DNA of 64,000 bases from Methylothermaceae bacteria B42 (GTDB lineage Bacteria > Pseudomonadota > Gammaproteobacteria > Methylococcales > Methylothermaceae): positions 58,501 through 122,500 of the forward strand of contig LSNW01000012.1 in assembly GCA_001566965.1 (NCBI GenBank). Reading direction: 5' to 3'. This document shows positions 1 through 8,508 of the stretch, piece after piece. Both the position numbers and the translations under genes were made by a program. The notes under the pieces are model-generated. The model did no database searches and was not told where the DNA came from. It saw nothing but the letters and a program-made list of their open reading frames with translations. Each line of letters begins with the position of its first letter. Position 1 is the first letter of the stretch.

Positions 1-1
1 T

Positions 2-298
2 ACCCTCAACAGCAATGAAATCCTAGAAGCCTTGCAGGAGCCACTCTCCGGCATTGTTGGCGCGGTCCGGGTGGCCTTGGAACAAACGCCCCCAGATTTG
101 GGCGCGGATGTGGCCGAGCGAGGCATCGTTCTTACCGGCGGCGGAGCGCTGCTCAAGGACCTGGATATGTTGATTACCGAAGAAACCGGTTTGCCTGTGA
201 TGGTGGCGGAAGACCCCTTGACTTGCGTGGCCCGCGGCGGCGGGAAGATTCTGGAGATGATTGACGAAAAAGGCCCGGCGGCGTTTTCTCTGGAATGA
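2..298 (+). CDS. mreB: Rod shape-determining protein MreB, C-terminal fragment
   Basis: This is the last 98 codons of MreB, the bacterial actin that polymerises under the inner membrane and positions the elongation machinery. The frame is open from the left window edge, so the start lies outside. The visible part carries the subdomain IIA signature [15 protein letters not shown] and the typical C-terminal end [17 protein letters not shown]. mreC and mreD follow immediately on the same strand, as expected for the mreBCD operon. The family assignment is firm; only the N-terminal two thirds are missing because of the window boundary. Confidence 0.95.
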   Translation, partial: TLNSNEILEALQEPLSGIVGAVRVALEQTPPDLGADVAERGIVLTGGGALLKDLDMLITEETGLPVMVAEDPLTCVARGGGKILEMIDEKGPAAFSLE

Positions 299-323
299 AT
301 AACCACCCTGAGGAGATTTTGCC

Positions 324-1217
324 ATCAAGCTGATCTTCGCTCGCGGACCATCGCTTAACGTCCGCCTGGCTTTATGTTTGCTCGTTTCCGCTGGCCTGAT
401 GGCGGCCGATCATTATGAGCGAATCAACCCGGTGCGCTCGGCGCTGTCGATATTGGTTTATCCGGTGCAACTTGTGGTGAGTCTGCCCGTGAATATCAGT
501 GAAGGCCTGGGGGACAATCTAGGCACCCGCGCCCGATTGCTCGAAGAAAATAAGCGCTTGCGCCAGGAAAACGCCCAACTGAAACAACGCACGCTGAAAT
601 ACGAAGCGCTGGAAAAAGAAAATATGCGCCTTAGGGCATTTCTCGACAATTCCTTCAAGCTGGGGGAAAACATGCTGGTGGCGGAATTGCTTTCGGTCAC
701 CCTGGTGCCCTATGAGCATCTGGTTTTGGTCAACAAGGGCAGCCGTTTTGGCGTCCACGTGGGCCAACCGGTTTTGAGCGCCGACGGTGTTGTTGGACAA
801 GTGGTGCGGGTATCGCCCTTGACCTCGGAAATCCTCCTCATCACCGATCCCAGCCACGCCATTCCGGTGCAAGTCAATCGCAATGGGCTGCGGGCCATTG
901 CCGTGGGGAATGGGGAAATCGATCAACTGGAAATTCCCAACTTGCCCAACAATGTGGATATCCGGCCCGGTGATTTATTGGTTACCTCTGGCTTGGGCCA
1001 GGTTTTCCCGCCGGGCTATCCGGTGGCGGAAGTCGTTGAAGTCACTCCCCAACCGGCCCGGGGCTTTGCCAAAATCCTGGCCCGGCCCAAAGTGCCGCTG
1101 GACCGCATCCGGGAAGTCCTGATTACCTGGACTGATGCCACCTCAAAACAATTTTTGTCTCATCCGGAGGACCAAGCTGAACCTGCCCCCTCGATGCCCA
1201 CTGAAAATGCGCCCTGA
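324..1217 (+). CDS. mreC: Rod shape-determining protein MreC
   Basis: MreC is a bitopic inner-membrane protein whose periplasmic domain links MreB/MreD to PBP2. The translation shows a short cytosolic segment, one membrane helix (NVRLALCLLVSAGLMAAD), a coiled coil (about residues 70-105) and two beta domains with the usual GVVGQV and VTSGLGQVFPPG motifs. The start is unusual. The family N-terminus MKL(I)F.RGPSL aligns to an in-frame ATC at 324, nine bases after AGGAG (311-315). No ATG precedes the membrane helix, and the first TTG (378) would cut into it. I place the start at ATC 324 (297 aa) as an inference. The end overlaps mreD by 11 bp. Confidence 0.85.
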   Translation: MKLIFARGPSLNVRLALCLLVSAGLMAADHYERINPVRSALSILVYPVQLVVSLPVNISEGLGDNLGTRARLLEENKRLRQENAQLKQRTLKYEALEKENMRLRAFLDNSFKLGENMLVAELLSVTLVPYEHLVLVNKGSRFGVHVGQPVLSADGVVGQVVRVSPLTSEILLITDPSHAIPVQVNRNGLRAIAVGNGEIDQLEIPNLPNNVDIRPGDLLVTSGLGQVFPPGYPVAEVVEVTPQPARGFAKILARPKVPLDRIREVLITWTDATSKQFLSHPEDQAEPAPSMPTENAP

Positions 1218-1692
1218 TTCTTCTTTACTATGGATAGTGTTGACCATCGCAATTGCCATGGCATTGCGGATTCTTCCCTTGCCACCCCTCTTGGCCTCGA
1301 TGAATCCAGACTGGGTGTTACTGGCGGTTTTATACTGGTCCTTGGTTTTGCCGGATCGTTTCGGGGTGGGAAGCGCCTGGTTGGTTGGGTTATTGACAGA
1401 TATTTTGACCGGGCGGATCTTGGGGCAACACGCCTTTGTCTATGCCATCGTTGCCTATATCTGCGTGCGTTTTTATCTCAGGCTGCGGGTATTTCCCATG
1501 ACTCAGCAAATGGCATTTGTTTTCCTATGCCTGCTATTGTCGCGCTTTTTGCTGTTTTGGTTTGAAGCGCTGCATAGCCACCCCCATCTCAATTGGCAGT
1601 ATTGGCTGCCTGCATTGACCGGCGTCTTGGGCTGGCCCATCATTTTGGCCATCGGTAGCCGGCCAAGGCAAAATTCCTGGTCATACAAATAA
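1207..1692 (+). CDS. mreD: Rod shape-determining protein MreD
   Basis: MreD is a small polytopic inner-membrane partner of MreC in the elongasome. The 161-residue product is almost entirely hydrophobic, with five or six predicted membrane helices and the family motif PDWVLLAVLYW near residue 33, followed by GxxWLVGLLTDILTG. I chose ATG 1207, which overlaps the mreC stop by 11 bp. A longer in-frame extension to 1135 would run inside mreC and adds no family sequence. Length is normal for the family (about 160 aa). It is third in the mreB-mreC-mreD-mrdA-rodA operon. Confidence 0.92.
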   Translation: MRPDSSLLWIVLTIAIAMALRILPLPPLLASMNPDWVLLAVLYWSLVLPDRFGVGSAWLVGLLTDILTGRILGQHAFVYAIVAYICVRFYLRLRVFPMTQQMAFVFLCLLLSRFLLFWFEALHSHPHLNWQYWLPALTGVLGWPIILAIGSRPRQNSWSYK

Positions 1693-1695
1693 TCC

Positions 1696-3513
1696 ATGAC
1701 CCATTTTCGGCTAAAAAACCCCGGCCTTGAAAAACGTTTGTTTCAAAACCGCATCACTGCCGCGGCGGTGGTGATTGTGCTGATGACTTTAGGGCTAATT
1801 GGCCGCCTTATTTATTTGCAAATCATCGGTCACGAACATTACGCGATGAAGGCCCGGGATAATCGGGTCAAGATTGCCCCATTGCCGCCTACCCGGGGAT
1901 TGATATTTGACCGCTCAGGCGTCGTCCTCGCGGAAAATATCTCCGTCTATAGCCTGGAAATCGTGCCTGAGCAGGTTAAAAATCTGGAAAAGACGATTTT
2001 GCGCTTAAAGGCGATTCTTCCCATTAGCGACGAAGAAATCCAGCGCTTTAAGGTTCAAATCAAGCGCCACAAACCTTTTGAAAGCATTCCCCTCAAACTG
2101 CGCCTGACGGACGAGGAAGTGTCCCGTTTTGCTGTGAAACGGCCCTTTTTTCGCGGCGTGGATATCCGCGCCCGGCTTATTCGTCATTATCCTTTCCGGG
2201 AGCTGGTTTCTCACGTGGTGGGGTATGTCGCCAGCATCAGCGAAGCGGAATTGAAAAAACTCGATCCGGCCGAATACCGCGGCACGTCCCATATCGGCAA
2301 AACCGGCATAGAGAAATTCTACGAAAAATGGCTTCATGGGGAGACTGGCTATGCGGAAATAGAAACCAACGCCCGGGGCCGCGAATTGACCGTGCTCAAG
2401 GAGGTGCCTTCCCGCCCCGGAAAAGACCTTCACTTATCCCTGGATATCCGGCTTCAGGCAATCGCCTACGAAGCTCTGGGAGAACACAATGGCGCGGTGG
2501 TAGCGTTGGAACCTGCCAGCGGCAAGATTCTGGCAATGGTCAGCAAGCCTGGCTATGATCCCAATGACTTTGTTTTGGGAATCAGCCAAAAAAAATACCG
2601 AAGCCTGCAGCGATCTCCCGAGCGCCCGCTATTTGACCGCAGCATCCGGGGCACCTATCCGCCAGGCTCTACTATCAAACCTTTCATGGGCCTGGCGGGA
2701 TTGAATTACGGTGTTATTGACGCACATCGCAAACTCCATTGCCCTGGCTATTACCAACTTCCCAATAACCGGCACCGCTACCGGGACTGGAAGAAATGGG
2801 GGCACGGCCCGGTGGATTTGCATAACGCCATCGCCCAGTCCTGCGATGTCTATTTTTATGAGTTGGCCCATCAACTGGAAATCGACAGGATTCACGATTT
2901 TCTGGCCCGCTTTGGCTTTGGCGCCAAAACCAAGGTGGACTTGGTGGGGGAAAAACCGGGTCTGCTTCCTTCCCGGGCGTGGAAAAAGAAGCGTTTTCAC
3001 CAGGTATGGTTTCCAGGAGAAACGGTGATTGCCGGTATCGGCCAAGGTTTTTTACAGGTCACCCCGATACAACTGGCGAAAGCGGCCGCCATCATGGGGA
3101 ATCAGGGAATGGTAATTACGCCCCGTGTTGCTGTTTTAGAAAAACCTAAGGACAATCAACTACCCCCGGTGCTGGATATTCCCAAATCCTATTGGCGCAC
3201 CATCATCGATGCCATGGTTGCTGTGGTCCATGGCCCCAGGGGCACTGCCCGCAGACTTGGCAAGGGCATCAATTATCACATTGCCGGCAAAACGGGCACC
3301 GCCCAGGTCTTCACGGTGAAACAAGATGAGGAATACCGGGAAAAAGAGGTGAAGAAAAAACTGCGGGACCATGCGCTATTTATTGCCTTTGCCCCGGCAG
3401 AAGCCCCACGGATCGCCGTTGCCGTGGTGGCGGAAAATGCCGGGCACGGTGGATCCGCGGCGGCGCCCATTGCCCGCCAAATGATGGATGCTTATTTCAG
3501 TTTTCAACCATGA
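1696..3513 (+). CDS. mrdA: Penicillin-binding protein 2, elongasome transpeptidase
   Basis: Class B PBP that cross-links peptidoglycan during side-wall growth, anchored in the inner membrane with its catalytic domain in the periplasm. The 605-residue sequence has an N-terminal membrane helix (about residues 20-40), a dimerisation/pedestal domain and a transpeptidase domain. All three active-site motifs are visible: S325-T-I-K (serine nucleophile), S382-C-D, and K532-T-G-T. It starts three bases after mreD and overlaps rodA by four bases (ATGA), which indicates translational coupling with its glycosyltransferase partner. Length and motifs match full-length PBP2. Confidence 0.97.
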   Translation: MTHFRLKNPGLEKRLFQNRITAAAVVIVLMTLGLIGRLIYLQIIGHEHYAMKARDNRVKIAPLPPTRGLIFDRSGVVLAENISVYSLEIVPEQVKNLEKTILRLKAILPISDEEIQRFKVQIKRHKPFESIPLKLRLTDEEVSRFAVKRPFFRGVDIRARLIRHYPFRELVSHVVGYVASISEAELKKLDPAEYRGTSHIGKTGIEKFYEKWLHGETGYAEIETNARGRELTVLKEVPSRPGKDLHLSLDIRLQAIAYEALGEHNGAVVALEPASGKILAMVSKPGYDPNDFVLGISQKKYRSLQRSPERPLFDRSIRGTYPPGSTIKPFMGLAGLNYGVIDAHRKLHCPGYYQLPNNRHRYRDWKKWGHGPVDLHNAIAQSCDVYFYELAHQLEIDRIHDFLARFGFGAKTKVDLVGEKPGLLPSRAWKKKRFHQVWFPGETVIAGIGQGFLQVTPIQLAKAAAIMGNQGMVITPRVAVLEKPKDNQLPPVLDIPKSYWRTIIDAMVAVVHGPRGTARRLGKGINYHIAGKTGTAQVFTVKQDEEYREKEVKKKLRDHALFIAFAPAEAPRIAVAVVAENAGHGGSAAAPIARQMMDAYFSFQP

Positions 3514-4625
3514 GCAGCGCACTGCCCACCCCCTCCCAGCCATCTACCCTGTGGAATAAACTCCACTTGGACATCCCTTTGCTTGCCGGACTATTGGCGT
3601 TATCCGGTGTTGGCCTGGCCGTACTATATAGCGCCGGCGGGGGGGATATCAACCTGGTATGGAAACAATGTGTGCGGTTGGGTATCGCTTTCACTGCCTT
3701 GTTCATTCTGGCCCAGGTCCCCCCCAGGGCCTTCTACCGCTGGAGTCCAATCATGTATGGTGCTGGCATCGTTTTGCTGGTCGCCGTTTTGATTCTGGGC
3801 GATATCGGCAAGGGTGCTCAGCGGTGGCTGGATTTGGGTATTGTTCGGTTTCAACCTTCCGAGTTCGTGAAAATATTTACGCCTTTGATGGTGGCCCGAT
3901 TCCTGGCCGAGCGGCCGCTTCCACCCCAAGCCAAGGAGATAGCGCTGGCCGGCCTTTTGATTCTGGTGCCAGCACTGTTGATAGCCAAACAACCTGATCT
4001 CGGTACCGCCTTGCTGGTTGCCAGCGCCGGTTTTGCCGTGCTTTTCCTGGCGGGACTTTCCTGGCGGCTGTTGCTGGCACTGACTGCCGGAGGCGTTGCT
4101 TTACTGCCAGTGGTTTGGCACTTCATGCACGATTATCAGCGTGACCGGGTGCTGATGTTTTTGAACCCGGAAAAAGATCCCCTAGGAAGGGGCTATCATA
4201 CCATTCAAGCCAAAATCGCCATCGGCTCTGGCGGCATCTCGGGAAAGGGTTGGTTGGCGGGCACCCAGTCCCACCTGGAATTTTTGCCAGAGCCTTCCAC
4301 GGATTTTATTTTCGCGGTGCTTGCCGAAGAATTCGGTCTGATGGGGTGTCTGGGATTATTAATACTATACTTGGCCGTGATTGCCCGGGGTTTTATGATG
4401 GCGCTTCAAGCCCAGGACACCTTCAGCCGGTTGCTGGGGGGCAGTTTGGCTTTCACCTTTTTCGTTTATGTGTTCGTGAACGTAGGCATGGTGGCGGGGA
4501 TACTCCCGGTAGTCGGGGTGCCCTTGCCACTGATTAGTTATGGCGGCACTTCCATGGTCACACTCCTGGCGGGCTTTGGTATTATGATGTCGCTACACAC
4601 CCATCGTAAACTGGTGTCCTCTTGA
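3510..4625 (+). CDS. rodA: Rod shape-determining peptidoglycan glycosyltransferase RodA
   Basis: SEDS-family polytopic membrane enzyme that polymerises lipid II into glycan strands together with PBP2. The 371-residue protein has about ten hydrophobic helices and the SEDS landmarks GAQRWLDLG, QPDLGTALL and the C-terminal ISYGGTSMVTLL. ATG overlaps the mrdA stop (ATGA). Length is normal for RodA (about 370 aa); FtsW is excluded because of the mreBCD-mrdA context. A palindromic intergenic element follows 52 bp after the stop and separates it from mltB. Confidence 0.96.
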   Translation: MSSALPTPSQPSTLWNKLHLDIPLLAGLLALSGVGLAVLYSAGGGDINLVWKQCVRLGIAFTALFILAQVPPRAFYRWSPIMYGAGIVLLVAVLILGDIGKGAQRWLDLGIVRFQPSEFVKIFTPLMVARFLAERPLPPQAKEIALAGLLILVPALLIAKQPDLGTALLVASAGFAVLFLAGLSWRLLLALTAGGVALLPVVWHFMHDYQRDRVLMFLNPEKDPLGRGYHTIQAKIAIGSGGISGKGWLAGTQSHLEFLPEPSTDFIFAVLAEEFGLMGCLGLLILYLAVIARGFMMALQAQDTFSRLLGGSLAFTFFVYVFVNVGMVAGILPVVGVPLPLISYGGTSMVTLLAGFGIMMSLHTHRKLVSS

Positions 4626-4676
4626 TGAAATATCCCGATAAAGATATGGCAGCTTTACATCTCTATCCCGTAAATA

Positions 4677-4781
4677 AGGCGCTCCGGTGTTTCTTCCGTG
4701 GGACGCCGTTAACCCATCCCTGGGGGCTTGATGGCGGCCGTCCAGGCCGCCAACACCCACGGAAGAAACACCGGAGCGCCT
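4677..4781. repeat. Palindromic intergenic element, copy A
   Basis: Arms at 4677-4702 and 4756-4781 are a perfect 26-bp inverted repeat (left arm begins AGGCGCTCCGGTGTTTC). The interior holds the core GACGCCGTTAACCCATCC, then TGGGGGCTTGAT, then a small hairpin GGCGGC/GCCGCC ending AACA. The same interior recurs in six other places in this window with different arms. It lies between rodA and mltB; translating through it gives a spurious N-terminal extension of mltB. Confidence 0.9.
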
Positions 4782-4798
4782 GGGTAAATAAATTCAGA

Positions 4799-5791
4799 AT
4801 GGGTGAAATCAAAAAAGCTGCCTTGTTACTCCCGTTGATTTTGTTTCCAACCTGGGCTCCGGCGTTGTCGCTGGAAGAATACCCACTGGCCGAAACCTTT
4901 CTTGCCGATATCAGCGGCAAGCACGGCTTTCCCAGGGAGCAGTTAAAACAAATTCTCCTTGATGCTAAGATCAAGGAAAGCATTCTCAAAGCTATCAGCC
5001 GTCCGGCGGAGGCGAAACCCTGGCACGAATACCGCAATATCTTTTTAACGGAAAAGCGAATCCGTCACGGCGTCGATTTTTGGCGCCAACACCAAGCCCT
5101 TCTCGACAAGGCCGAACAATCTTATGGCGTGCCACCTCATATCATCACCGCCATTCTTGGCGTGGAAACCTTTTACGGCACCCGCACCGGCTCCTTCCGC
5201 GTGCTCGATGCCTTGTCCACCCTGGCCTTCGCCTACCCCCGGCGGGCGGTGTTCTTCGGCAAGGAGCTGGAACACTTTCTGCTACTGAGCCGAGAAGAGA
5301 ATCTCGACCCCCGGCAACCCCAAGGCTCCTATGCCGGGGCGATGGGCTGGCCTCAATTCATGCCCAGCAGTTACCGTCAATATGCAGCGGATTTCGATGG
5401 GGATGGCAAACGGGATATCTGGTCCAATCCGGGCGATGTGATTGCCAGCGTTGCCAATTACTTCGTCTCCCATGGTTGGCGCCCCAACCAACCGGTGGCG
5501 GTGAAGCTATCAAAACCCGCGCCTGACATGGCCAGCAACACGCTCAAGGCCCCATTTACTTTGGCTTATTTAAAAGCGAAGGGGATATCCATACAGAAAT
5601 CTTACCCGCCAAAACTCAAAGCCAATGTGCTTAAACTGGCGGGGGAAAATGGTGACGAGTATTGGTTGGGATTCACTAACTTTTATGTTATTACCCGCTA
5701 TAATCACAGCCCTCTATACGCCATGGCCGTTCACCAACTCAGTCAGGCCATTCGCGAGCGTTTTTTGCGGGAAGCTGGCAATGCATATTAG
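4799..5791 (+). CDS. mltB: Membrane-bound lytic murein transglycosylase B
   Basis: Cleaves the MurNAc-GlcNAc bond of peptidoglycan with formation of 1,6-anhydro ends, in the periplasm. The 330-residue product has a signal peptide (residues 1-22, ending TWAPA) and the SLT_2 domain; the catalytic glutamate is E123 in GVETFYGTRTG, followed by AMGWPQFMPSSYR and the calcium-type loop DFDGDGKRDIW. I chose ATG 4799 because it opens directly into the signal peptide; the upstream 59 in-frame codons lie in repeat copy A. No lipobox cysteine is visible, so it may be a soluble periplasmic form. It overlaps rlpA by 11 bp. Confidence 0.92.
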   Translation: MGEIKKAALLLPLILFPTWAPALSLEEYPLAETFLADISGKHGFPREQLKQILLDAKIKESILKAISRPAEAKPWHEYRNIFLTEKRIRHGVDFWRQHQALLDKAEQSYGVPPHIITAILGVETFYGTRTGSFRVLDALSTLAFAYPRRAVFFGKELEHFLLLSREENLDPRQPQGSYAGAMGWPQFMPSSYRQYAADFDGDGKRDIWSNPGDVIASVANYFVSHGWRPNQPVAVKLSKPAPDMASNTLKAPFTLAYLKAKGISIQKSYPPKLKANVLKLAGENGDEYWLGFTNFYVITRYNHSPLYAMAVHQLSQAIRERFLREAGNAY

Positions 5792-6527
5792 GCTGTCCTG
5801 GATAGGGTTTTTGGTTTTGATAACCGGCTGCAGTCATCAATCGGGTGATGGTCCGCCGCTCAAACCAATCGATATCTCCAGTATCAACGAACCCATCCCT
5901 TATTACCTACCCCCCAGCCGCTCTGGTAATCCGGACAGTTATAAAGTATTGGGCCGGCGTTATCGGGTAATGAAAGATAGCCAAGGCTATACAGCCCGGG
6001 GTTTGGCATCCTGGTATGGCCGGAAATTTCATGGCAAGCCCACAGCCTCCGGCGAACCTTATGATATGTTTGCTTTAACGGCAGCGCATAAAACCTTGCC
6101 CATTCCCTGCTTTGCCCAGGTAACCAACCTGCATAATGGACGCAGCGTCGTAGTCAAAATCAATGACCGGGGCCCCTTTCATCAAGACCGCTTGATTGAC
6201 TTGTCCTATGCCGCCGCGGTGAAGCTGGGCATCGATAAGACCGGCACAGCGCCGGTGGAAATCAGGGTAATTGATACCGTGGAATCCTTGGCCCAACCCA
6301 TGTTTTTACAGTTAGGCGCTTTCTCCTCCAAAAGTAATGCGGAAAAGCTGAAACAACGCCTCCGTTCCTATGAACTCCCGCCGCTGAAAATTCTCCAGAG
6401 CCATAATCAAGGAAAAACCCTGTACTTATTAAGAGTCGGTCCCCTTAATTCCAAGGCCCAAATCGACAGTGCCACCCAACTGTTAAAGCAGCTGAATATA
6501 CAGCCCATAATCGTGTCCAAAAATTAA
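5781..6527 (+). CDS. rlpA: Septal/endolytic lipoprotein RlpA
   Basis: Outer-membrane-type lipoprotein with a double-psi beta-barrel; in Pseudomonas RlpA is a lytic transglycosylase acting on denuded glycan. The 248-residue product starts at ATG 5781, giving a lipoprotein signal with lipobox LITGC (Cys17). The RlpA domain (about residues 70-165) contains GLASWYGRKFHGKPTASGE and INDRGPFHQDRLIDLSYAAA. A C-terminal SPOR domain (about 173-247, MFLQLGAFSSKSNAEKLKQ) should bind denuded peptidoglycan. It ends the elongation operon. Confidence 0.94.
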   Translation: MHIRLSWIGFLVLITGCSHQSGDGPPLKPIDISSINEPIPYYLPPSRSGNPDSYKVLGRRYRVMKDSQGYTARGLASWYGRKFHGKPTASGEPYDMFALTAAHKTLPIPCFAQVTNLHNGRSVVVKINDRGPFHQDRLIDLSYAAAVKLGIDKTGTAPVEIRVIDTVESLAQPMFLQLGAFSSKSNAEKLKQRLRSYELPPLKILQSHNQGKTLYLLRVGPLNSKAQIDSATQLLKQLNIQPIIVSKN

Positions 6528-6540
6528 TTGATTTTTGAAT

Positions 6541-6843
6541 TTACCGCAGAGACGCGGAGGTCGCAGAGTTTAATTAGATTCTTATGCAGCCTCCAACAGA
6601 TACGCTCAGGTTTACGCAATCCTCGGCTGTCATTTCGACCGGAGGGAGAAATCTTCACACCCGGCCTCGATTTGGATCAACTACAAGATTTCTCGCTACG
6701 CTCGAAATGACAGTGCGTAACATCAGTTAGATTTTTAAAATACGTAACCCGACATTCATTCCGGTTTTCGATCTTGGGTTACGCTATTTGGAAATGACCT
6801 GCACAAATTAAAAAACTCTGCGACCTCCGCGTCTCTGCGGTGA
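6541..6843. repeat. Nested palindromic element, outer arms
   Basis: The convergent gap between rlpA and the DUF4389 gene (6528-6849) is almost fully occupied by nested inverted repeats. The outer arms (6541-6571 and 6813-6843, beginning TTACCGCAGAGACGCGGAGG) match in all but one position near the outer end. The arms enclose a second, unrelated palindrome. No coding sequence is supported here. Confidence 0.9.
6628..6712. repeat. Inner palindrome of the nested element
   Basis: Inverted repeat of 27-bp arms, 6628-6654 (TGTCATTTCGACCGGAGGGA...) and 6686-6712 (...CTACGCTCGAAATGACA), with a few mismatches in the middle of the stem. Sequences of this type (TCATTTCGA ... TCGAAATGA) recur in many unrelated bacterial genomes, to my knowledge. 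It sits off-centre inside the outer arms. Confidence 0.85.
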
Positions 6844-6849
6844 AAACTC

Positions 6850-7131
6850 CTACAATTCAGCAAACGGAAATGGCATCTCATCCGTATTGAATGTCAAAAA
6901 GAGCATAATTTGGTAATGATAAGACGCCAGGTTAGCCCCTAGCTGACGAACATTGGGATTGTCGGTTCCGGTAAGCAACTTGGTCACCACTTGAAAAGCG
7001 ATGATCGCCCAGAGCACCGCTCTCACGAAACCGACAATAAAAATGAACACCGCCATATAGAAAATCCGCTGCCAGGTGCTGATTTCCTTCAGGTTCTTTT
7101 GAATATCAGGATGAAGATTAGGTGTAGGCAT
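6850..7131 (-). CDS. DUF4389 family membrane protein
   Basis: Small inner-membrane protein of unknown function. The 93-residue product starts at ATG 7131 (PTPNLHPDIQKNLKEISTW), has a charged N-terminus, one strongly hydrophobic segment (about residues 25-50, RIFYMAVFIFIVGFVRAVLW) and a shorter one, and ends PFPFAEL. This pattern matches DUF4389 proteins. It lies four bases after the DUF2333 gene on the same strand, so the two are probably co-transcribed; the pair is found together in other gammaproteobacteria to my knowledge. No function is proposed. Confidence 0.8.
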   Translation of the reverse strand: MPTPNLHPDIQKNLKEISTWQRIFYMAVFIFIVGFVRAVLWAIIAFQVVTKLLTGTDNPNVRQLGANLASYHYQIMLFLTFNTDEMPFPFAEL

Positions 7132-7135
7132 CAGT

Positions 7136-8206
7136 TTATACGCTAAGTAAATCTCGCAAATCAATCAAAGCCGCGTTAGCGTGGGCGATGTATGTGGCCA
7201 GGGTCAAAGAATAATTGGCAAAAACCCCAAATCCACTGCCATTTAAAACCACCGGGCTCAATATCTTCGCTTGGGTTGACTCCAACTCGCGGATAATTTG
7301 ATGGATGGGGGTTTCAGCTGCCTTCAACTTCAAGATATCGTGAAAATCCTGCTCGATGGCCCGCATAATATGAAGCAACGCCCAGCAATAGCCCCTGGCT
7401 TCGTAGAAATTATCATCCACTTCCAGCCAGGGCGTCCTCTCCATGGGCGTAAACGCGGTAGAGGGTTTACCTCTGATAATTAGAGCCGCCTCTTCGTGTA
7501 CTGAGCTGCTGGCGCTCAATCGCTGGGTATAACTCCCCAACCGCTTGGCAAGAATTTCGATGTATTGGGTCAGGTTATCCGCGCGGGGATAAAACGGCGC
7601 GCGGTGTTCCCGCAGACGGGAAATATAACGGCGAAAAGCAGAAATCCCTTTTTGGTACTGGCTTTCGGTCGTCGGTAAAATCCAGGAATCGGTTTCAAAG
7701 TAATAGTATGGTTCACCGATTCCCAAATCCTTGTCTTCCTGCGATTGGGATTGGGCCCGGGAAAGGTGGTTGCGCAATGCTGTCGCCAGATCCCGGGAAG
7801 CCACGACCACCCCAAATTCCCAATTGGGCATGTTATCTAGAAAAATACTGGGCGGGATCACATCATTGGTTAAATAGCCGCCAGGCTTGCGCAGCAGATA
7901 ATCCATATTATGGATAAGCGCGGCTGCAGTGCGGGCGCCCACGGGCAGTTTTTTGGGATCGGTCAGCCCGGTTTCCTTGAGCGCCACTTGAGTGACATCA
8001 TAAGTGGGGGGCACGAAACACGGAAATGTCCAGTAGTATCCCAAGGCAAACAAAGCCAAGGCCACCACAGCGGCAAAACTGATTAACTTCCACAGTAATC
8101 GCTTTTCTTTCAAAGCTTCTTCTTCAAGCTCTTCAAGATCCTCGAACTCCTTGAGCTCTTCTTCGTTTAATGTGGTTTCAGGGTCTGTAGGATTAGGTGA
8201 GACCAT
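7136..8206 (-). CDS. DUF2333 family protein
   Basis: 356-residue protein of unknown function. The first 40 residues are very acidic and glutamate-rich (LNEEELKEFEDLEELEEEAL, probably helical), followed by one membrane helix (about 43-63) and a large, likely periplasmic alpha-helical domain with the family motifs NMDYLLRKPGGYLTNDVI and PPSIFLDNMPNWEFG. It forms an apparent two-gene operon with the DUF4389 gene. The family name rests on these motifs; nothing in the sequence suggests an enzymatic site. Confidence 0.82.
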   Translation of the reverse strand: MVSPNPTDPETTLNEEELKEFEDLEELEEEALKEKRLLWKLISFAAVVALALFALGYYWTFPCFVPPTYDVTQVALKETGLTDPKKLPVGARTAAALIHNMDYLLRKPGGYLTNDVIPPSIFLDNMPNWEFGVVVASRDLATALRNHLSRAQSQSQEDKDLGIGEPYYYFETDSWILPTTESQYQKGISAFRRYISRLREHRAPFYPRADNLTQYIEILAKRLGSYTQRLSASSSVHEEAALIIRGKPSTAFTPMERTPWLEVDDNFYEARGYCWALLHIMRAIEQDFHDILKLKAAETPIHQIIRELESTQAKILSPVVLNGSGFGVFANYSLTLATYIAHANAALIDLRDLLSV

Positions 8207-8304
8207 TGCATGATCCTCAACGTTATCAATTTAAAGTTTGGTAAGCTCTGAATAATTCATCCCGGAGCGGAAATCAAATTCGGAATTTTATGCAAAATTT
8301 CCAA

Positions 8305-8480
8305 CCTAAATTTTGCAAGTGATTCGAGCACCGAGGGTGCCAAGCAAGGCTTTAGGCAAGGCGGCAAACCAATTTTCGCGCAGGAGTAGCCGCGCTACTT
8401 CGAGCATAAAATTGGTGCAGCCAACGCAGCATAAAGGCTTGATTTGGCAGCCGAATGCCGAAACACTTGCAGAATTTAGG
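8305..8480. repeat. Long imperfect palindrome, second repeat type
   Basis: Outer arms 8305-8321 (CCTAAATTTTGCAAGTG) and 8464-8480 pair in 16 of 17 positions. A second stem, CCAATTTT (8369-8376) with AAAATTGG (8408-8415), closes a terminal hairpin whose loop contains GTAGCCGCGCTAC (8386-8398), itself a small stem. It fills the gap 8207-8508 between the DUF2333 gene and the 3' end of xerC. It shares no core with the element at 4677 and its relatives. Confidence 0.85.
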
Positions 8481-8508
8481 TCCAATAGGTTAGCAAATTT
8501 CCATGGGC

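Noticed and set aside
6528..6710. 60-codon frame after rlpA
   Set aside because: It is made of the nested palindromes, including the TCATTTCGA repeat, and has no start signal.
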